From contig JAILNO010000196.1 in NCBI GenBank assembly GCA_024691465.1, forward strand, positions 1 to 27,099: DNA of 27,099 nucleotides, in the 5' to 3' direction. The translations under genes and the position numbers were made by a program. The notes under the pieces were generated by a model. It was not told where the DNA came from. It saw only the letters and a program-made list of their open reading frames with translations, and ran no database searches. This document shows, in pieces, positions 23,193 through 27,099 of this stretch. The first letter of the stretch is position 1, and the number at the start of each line of letters is the position of its first letter. Source of the DNA: Pseudobutyrivibrio sp. (lineage in GTDB: Bacteria > Bacillota_A > Clostridia > Lachnospirales > Lachnospiraceae).

Positions 23193-23981
23193 ATGAACAA
23201 CTTCTTACCATATAGTTCCTCAGACGACGATAAAGCCATCATGCATCGTCATCAGAATTCAGAGCTTCTATTCTACCAGCAGGTAGCTAAGGGAGATATT
23301 GACTCCGTTAGAGAGAATTGTCTTAATCACGAGTTCCTCAATCAGGCAGGCGTGGGACAGCTCTCTAGAGATCCTATCCAGAATTTCAAATATCACTTCG
23401 TGGTTTCTGTTGCTATTATTTCTAGATTATGTGTGGATAATGGTATGGAAATGGAGAAGTCATATCGATTAAGTGATTTTTACATCCAGAAATTAGATGA
23501 TATTAATACTGTGGAACTATTGGAACAGCTCCACGATAGGATGGTTACTGACTACACTTCCCGTATGAGAATAATCCGTCAGAATGCTGGATTATCGCGC
23601 CCTATGACTGAGTGCATGAATTACATATACTCTCATCTAAAGGAGCGTATTACTATTAAAGATCTGGCTGATTACACCAGCAACTCAACCAGCTACATCT
23701 CCCGTCTATTTAAAGAAGAGATTAATATATCCGCCAGTGATTACATTAGATCGGCCAAGCTAGAAGCGTCTAAGAATCTCCTTAGATATAGCGATTACTC
23801 ACTGGCAGACATAGCTCATTATTTCGCCTTCACCTCTCAGAGCCATTTCATACAGCTCTTTCAGAAGGAGACTGGCCTCACCCCTAAGAAGTACCGCGAG
23901 AAATACTACGGTACCCAATGGAAAGGAACAGCGGGCGATATAATGGAATATATCGACCCGCTTTCAAATGAAGAAATATAA
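23193..23981 (+). CDS. AraC-family transcriptional regulator
   Basis: A 262-residue regulator. The C-terminal AraC/XylS DNA-binding domain (about 139-237) has two helix-turn-helix units: ITIKDLADYTSNSTSYISRL and YSLADIAHYFAFTSQSHFIQ, ending GLTPKKYRE. The N-terminal 135 residues are mostly helical (for example NFKYHFVVSVAIISRL and RLSDFYIQKLDDI) and do not look like the AraC cupin, so ligand sensing may differ from AraC itself. GGAG stands before the ATG. It diverges from the sugar transport operon and is convergent with the GH3 gene, so it probably controls one or both in response to the imported sugar. The stop codon is four bases from the GH3 stop codon. Confidence 0.93.
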   Translation: MNNFLPYSSSDDDKAIMHRHQNSELLFYQQVAKGDIDSVRENCLNHEFLNQAGVGQLSRDPIQNFKYHFVVSVAIISRLCVDNGMEMEKSYRLSDFYIQKLDDINTVELLEQLHDRMVTDYTSRMRIIRQNAGLSRPMTECMNYIYSHLKERITIKDLADYTSNSTSYISRLFKEEINISASDYIRSAKLEASKNLLRYSDYSLADIAHYFAFTSQSHFIQLFQKETGLTPKKYREKYYGTQWKGTAGDIMEYIDPLSNEEI

Positions 23982-23985
23982 TTAA

Positions 23986-26787
23986 TTACTCACCCATGCG
24001 AGCAAGCATAAGTCTGAATTCTTCCTCTCTAGACTCTACCAGGCTAATATGGATATCACTAATCTCCATACCGTCCTGAGCAAAGTATAGCTTCATGAAG
24101 AAATTCATAGCACAATTATCAAGAGGTACCTCGATGGTCTGCCAATCTCTATCCTCTCCTGTGAGGGTAACCATCTTAAGTAACTCCTTATCTCTGAAGA
24201 TGCTAAGTGGAATCTGAGCTAAGTCACTGGTGGCATTAGCTCTCACGGTCATACTAAGCTTATAGTCTCCCCTCTCTTTGAAGGAAACAGTGATCATATT
24301 AGTACTGTTGCGCTTAGTACTGATTAGCTCTGGTGAGATAGAAGTCTCGCCACTCTCATCGATTCTACAATCAATCATGTGGTCATAGTCCACCTCATCC
24401 TCATCTACTTCTTCAGCTAATTTAATATCCAGCTCATTGCCCTTATTAATGTAGCGAGCAAATACAGGCTTATCCATGACAAAGGAACATATATTGGCAG
24501 CACATCTAAGGAGCTCTCCTCTAGTAATCTCGCCCTTCTCAAGTGCTTCTTTGAGATTGTCCTTATTAGTATTATCAAGTGCTGAATTGGTAACCATGTA
24601 TAAGTCATTCTGAGCCCTTACGATGGAAGCCATATCGGAATTATCGCCGTGATATGACTTGCCTCCCTTAGCCCACCAATCTGTCATAACAATTCCCTTG
24701 AATCCCCATTCATCGCGGAGAATCTTAGTAACTAAATCATAGTTAGAAGAAGTGTAATAGCCATTTACTGAACCATAGGTGGTCATAACTGCATGAGCGC
24801 CACCTTCCTTAACAGCTATCTCAAATCCCTTCAGGTATATCTCTCTAACAGCACGCTCGGAAGCCACATGCTCTACTGTATGTCTACCTGCCTCCTGAGT
24901 ATTCATAGCGAAGTGCTTGATGGTTCCTGTCACCCCATAATCGTGCATACCCTTAAGCTGAGCTGCTGCATTCATTCCAGTTACAAAAGGATCCTCACTG
25001 AAGTATTCAAAATTACGTCCATTGAGAGGATGTCTATGTAGATTTATACCTGGTCCAAGTAATACATCTATCTTGTTCTTGCGAAGCTCAAGACCCTCGT
25101 AATTATATAATTTCCTAGATAATTCTAGATTCCAAGCGCTGGCAAGACATGTGCCATTAGGCATGGCAAATGCCTGCTTACCTGAATCCATACGGATACC
25201 TGAAGGACCATCTGAACAGCAAGCCACAGGAATACCCCTATTAAGTAAGCTATCAGTGACACCGCCAAAAGCACCTCCGCAGCCTGGCGTAACCTTAGGA
25301 GAGCTCATACCCTCACCACGTACTATGCAGCACAATTCCTCATCGGTAAACTGAGTCACGAAGCTCTCCATAGAGCACTTGTTATTAAATACATCCTCAA
25401 GGACATATGACCTATCCTTACATGGAATATCCTTAGGCAGATTAGCCGCCCTGGTATCTGCAGGATCAACTGTTGCAATAGGAACTCTCTCATATGTTAA
25501 CTGATATGTATCACCCTTAAGCTCTGGCTTCATTCTGTCAAAATTAACTACTGGCGCCATAGCCTCTGAGAGTTGTTCAAATACAACTACACTATCTGTA
25601 TCAAAGCTGGCTGCGAACTCTGCCTCTCGTACATTTCTGCCCACATAGAAGCTGTATGTGCCATCTAACATTACATAAGCACTCTTGTGACCAGTATGTC
25701 CATAGTCATCGTAGCTGGATAACTGGTAATTCGTAATTACGATATCAAGCGTCTCTGTCTCACGAGGCATAAGCTCCTTAGTCTTAGCGAAGCCAACCAA
25801 CTCTCTGGCAGGATTACCAAGTACCCCCTGTGGCTTGGATACATACACCTGTACCACCTGCTGACCTGCTCTTAGGCCCTGATTAGTCACTGTAACTCTA
25901 AGCACTGTATCGTCTGTATGTGAGAAACCTACTGTCTTAATCTCGAAATCTGTATACGACAGACCGTATCCAAATGGATACAGCACCTTATCCTTGGCAA
26001 AAGTCTCGAAGTATCTATAGCCTACATAGATATCTTCCTTCTGAATATTGCACTTATCCCCTGCGAAGTTATCATTAGATGGATAATCTGTAATATCACA
26101 TGCAATAGTATCAGTGAGACAACCAGAAGGATTAACATCGCCTGATAGTACATCTAAAGCACCCAGGCCTCCCTCCTGTCCTCCCTGCCATATATACATG
26201 ACAGCTGAAGGATTGTATTGCTGAACCCACTTCATATCTATGATATTGCCCACGTTCAGTAGAACTATCGTATGTTCGAAGTGAGCTGTAACATTCTTAA
26301 TCATGGTATGCTCATCATCAGTAAGCAGATAGCTACCCTTAGCATTGCTGTTATCCTGATCCTCACCTGCTGTACGACCGATGAGAACCACAGCCACATC
26401 AGCTGTGCCAGCAGCCTGACTTGCTATCTCATCTGTAATAGACATCTCTTTCTGGAACCATGGCTCAGCAGCCCATCCAGCACCTGCATCGAAGGGATTA
26501 TCCTTAATCCATGTATCGTAAGCGTCCTTAAGTCCCTCATCTAATGTGAATCTGTCATCAGCCTCGATGGCCTCCCTGACACCGATTACATACTTGGTAT
26601 TAACCATACCGCCAGAGCCTGTTCCGCTCTTATAATAATTGAACTGGCTTCTGCCAAACAGTGCTATCTTAGTACCTGGCTTAAGAGGCAAGGCACCATT
26701 ATCGTTCTTAAGAAGAACTGCACCCTCTGCCACTGCTCGTCTAGCCACTTCAGAAAACTTTTCCAAGTCAAATACTTTACTACCCAT
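23986..26787 (-). CDS. Circularly permuted GH3 beta-glucosidase-type enzyme
   Basis: A 933-residue enzyme without a signal peptide, so cytosolic. Domain order is reversed from most GH3 enzymes: the alpha/beta GH3_C domain first (about 5-235, with RTAGEDQDNS holding the likely acid/base Glu, about E142), then a fibronectin-III-like domain (about 285-385), then the TIM-barrel GH3_N domain (about 480-770, with KHFAMN, NGRNFEYFSEDP and the nucleophile Asp, about D703, in GIVMTDWW). A final beta-sandwich (about 800-930) resembles a CBM6/CBM35-type fold. The same order is known for Butyrivibrio fibrisolvens and Ruminococcus albus glucosidases. It likely releases glucose from an imported beta-glucoside; xyloside or other specificity is possible. 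Three in-frame ATGs cluster at the start; AAGGAG is seven bases before the one at 26787, which is chosen. Confidence 0.93.
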   Translation of the reverse strand: MGSKVFDLEKFSEVARRAVAEGAVLLKNDNGALPLKPGTKIALFGRSQFNYYKSGTGSGGMVNTKYVIGVREAIEADDRFTLDEGLKDAYDTWIKDNPFDAGAGWAAEPWFQKEMSITDEIASQAAGTADVAVVLIGRTAGEDQDNSNAKGSYLLTDDEHTMIKNVTAHFEHTIVLLNVGNIIDMKWVQQYNPSAVMYIWQGGQEGGLGALDVLSGDVNPSGCLTDTIACDITDYPSNDNFAGDKCNIQKEDIYVGYRYFETFAKDKVLYPFGYGLSYTDFEIKTVGFSHTDDTVLRVTVTNQGLRAGQQVVQVYVSKPQGVLGNPARELVGFAKTKELMPRETETLDIVITNYQLSSYDDYGHTGHKSAYVMLDGTYSFYVGRNVREAEFAASFDTDSVVVFEQLSEAMAPVVNFDRMKPELKGDTYQLTYERVPIATVDPADTRAANLPKDIPCKDRSYVLEDVFNNKCSMESFVTQFTDEELCCIVRGEGMSSPKVTPGCGGAFGGVTDSLLNRGIPVACCSDGPSGIRMDSGKQAFAMPNGTCLASAWNLELSRKLYNYEGLELRKNKIDVLLGPGINLHRHPLNGRNFEYFSEDPFVTGMNAAAQLKGMHDYGVTGTIKHFAMNTQEAGRHTVEHVASERAVREIYLKGFEIAVKEGGAHAVMTTYGSVNGYYTSSNYDLVTKILRDEWGFKGIVMTDWWAKGGKSYHGDNSDMASIVRAQNDLYMVTNSALDNTNKDNLKEALEKGEITRGELLRCAANICSFVMDKPVFARYINKGNELDIKLAEEVDEDEVDYDHMIDCRIDESGETSISPELISTKRNSTNMITVSFKERGDYKLSMTVRANATSDLAQIPLSIFRDKELLKMVTLTGEDRDWQTIEVPLDNCAMNFFMKLYFAQDGMEISDIHISLVESREEEFRLMLARMGE

Positions 26788-26821
26788 AACCATACTCCTT
26801 AACATAATTTAAGTTATACCT

Positions 26822-26830
26822 AGTATAGCA
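26822..26830 (-). promoter_or_regulatory. Extended -10 promoter candidate for the GH3 gene
   Basis: On the minus strand TGC-TATACT matches the TGn extended -10 pattern, 34 nt before the start codon. No good -35 box is seen, which would fit dependence on an activator such as the AraC protein. Confidence 0.4.
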
Positions 26831-26892
26831 AACCATTATAAATATAAGTATCAAAATTAGACATAAAATATAATTTTCATGATATCAAAAAA

Positions 26893-26916
26893 GAGCCAGC
26901 TAAAAATAGCTGGCTC
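26893..26916 (-). terminator. Terminator after the partial kinase gene
   Basis: GAGCCAGCTA and its exact complement form a ten-pair stem around four bases, followed on the minus strand by TTTTTTG. It insulates the GH3 gene from the kinase gene. Confidence 0.9.
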
Positions 26917-26923
26917 CCATTTA

Positions 26924-27099
26924 TTAGAATCTGATAACCATGGTAGTGCCCACCCCTGGAGCACTATCCACCTCTATTTGAGCATCATGTATCTCAACTA
27001 TGTGCTTGACTATAGCAAGACCTAATCCCGTGCCTCCTGTGGCCTTTGATCTGCTCTTATCCACTCTGTAGAACCTCTCGAATATGCGCTGCTGCTCAG
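26924..27099 (-). CDS. Sensor histidine kinase, 3' end only (cut by the window edge)
   Basis: The last 57 codons of a kinase gene that continues past the right edge. The readable end has [14 protein letters not shown], then the G2 box [17 protein letters not shown] and a closing GTTMVIRF before the stop, all typical of the HATPase domain of PhoR-like membrane kinases. The histidine, sensor and start lie outside the window. A terminator follows directly, so it is the last gene of its operon. Confidence 0.9.
   Translation of the reverse strand, partial: EQQRIFERFYRVDKSRSKATGGTGLGLAIVKHIVEIHDAQIEVDSAPGVGTTMVIRF

Overview
The window reads as a chromosomal segment of a low-to-moderate G+C, Gram-positive anaerobe, most likely a Lachnospiraceae member of the Butyrivibrio/Pseudobutyrivibrio type. 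This is inferred from strong GGAGG ribosome binding sites, a circularly permuted GH3 glucosidase of the kind known from Butyrivibrio fibrisolvens and Ruminococcus albus, CUT1 sugar permeases without their own ATPase, and the chemotaxis and GGDEF genes. I see no rRNA, tRNA, CRISPR array, insertion sequence, phage gene or defence island. Gene density is high, and no gene-free gap exceeds about 225 bp.

Layout. Positions 43-2776 (minus) hold a small membrane protein, an OmpR-type response regulator and its sensor kinase, which has a TTG start. Positions 2980-4245 (plus) hold a CheY-like receiver and a fusion protein made of four exact 29-residue MshEN-like repeats and a CheX-like domain. Positions 4299-9454 (minus) hold an ABC ATPase, a large FtsX-type permease with a coiled-coil insert, and threonine synthase. 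Positions 9641-10894 (plus) hold a membrane-anchored transglutaminase-like protein. Positions 10902-17699 (minus) hold phosphoglucomutase, a cation efflux protein, an XRE regulator, a membrane diguanylate cyclase, a LacX-like sugar epimerase and the serine/threonine symporter SstT. A methyl-accepting chemotaxis protein lies at 17923-19725 (plus). Positions 19766-26787 form a carbohydrate uptake locus: binding lipoprotein, two permeases, a divergent AraC regulator and a cytoplasmic GH3 enzyme. The right edge cuts the 3' end of another sensor kinase gene.

Two functional themes stand out. The first is signalling and motility: CheY, the MshEN-CheX fusion, the MCP and a diguanylate cyclase that lacks the usual inhibitory site. 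The fusion protein is the most unusual object here, because its repeat period equals that of the c-di-GMP-binding MshEN motif pair, so it may link c-di-GMP to CheY dephosphorylation (inference). The second is carbohydrate use: the CUT1 transporter probably imports an oligosaccharide, GH3 would cleave it in the cytoplasm, and the epimerase and phosphoglucomutase are general sugar metabolism.

A recurrent architectural feature is the placement of strong hairpins between same-strand neighbours, with only about 20-70 nt left before the next start codon (thrC, pgm, the epimerase gene and the sugar permease). In at least one case a good promoter is embedded in the upstream gene's terminator.
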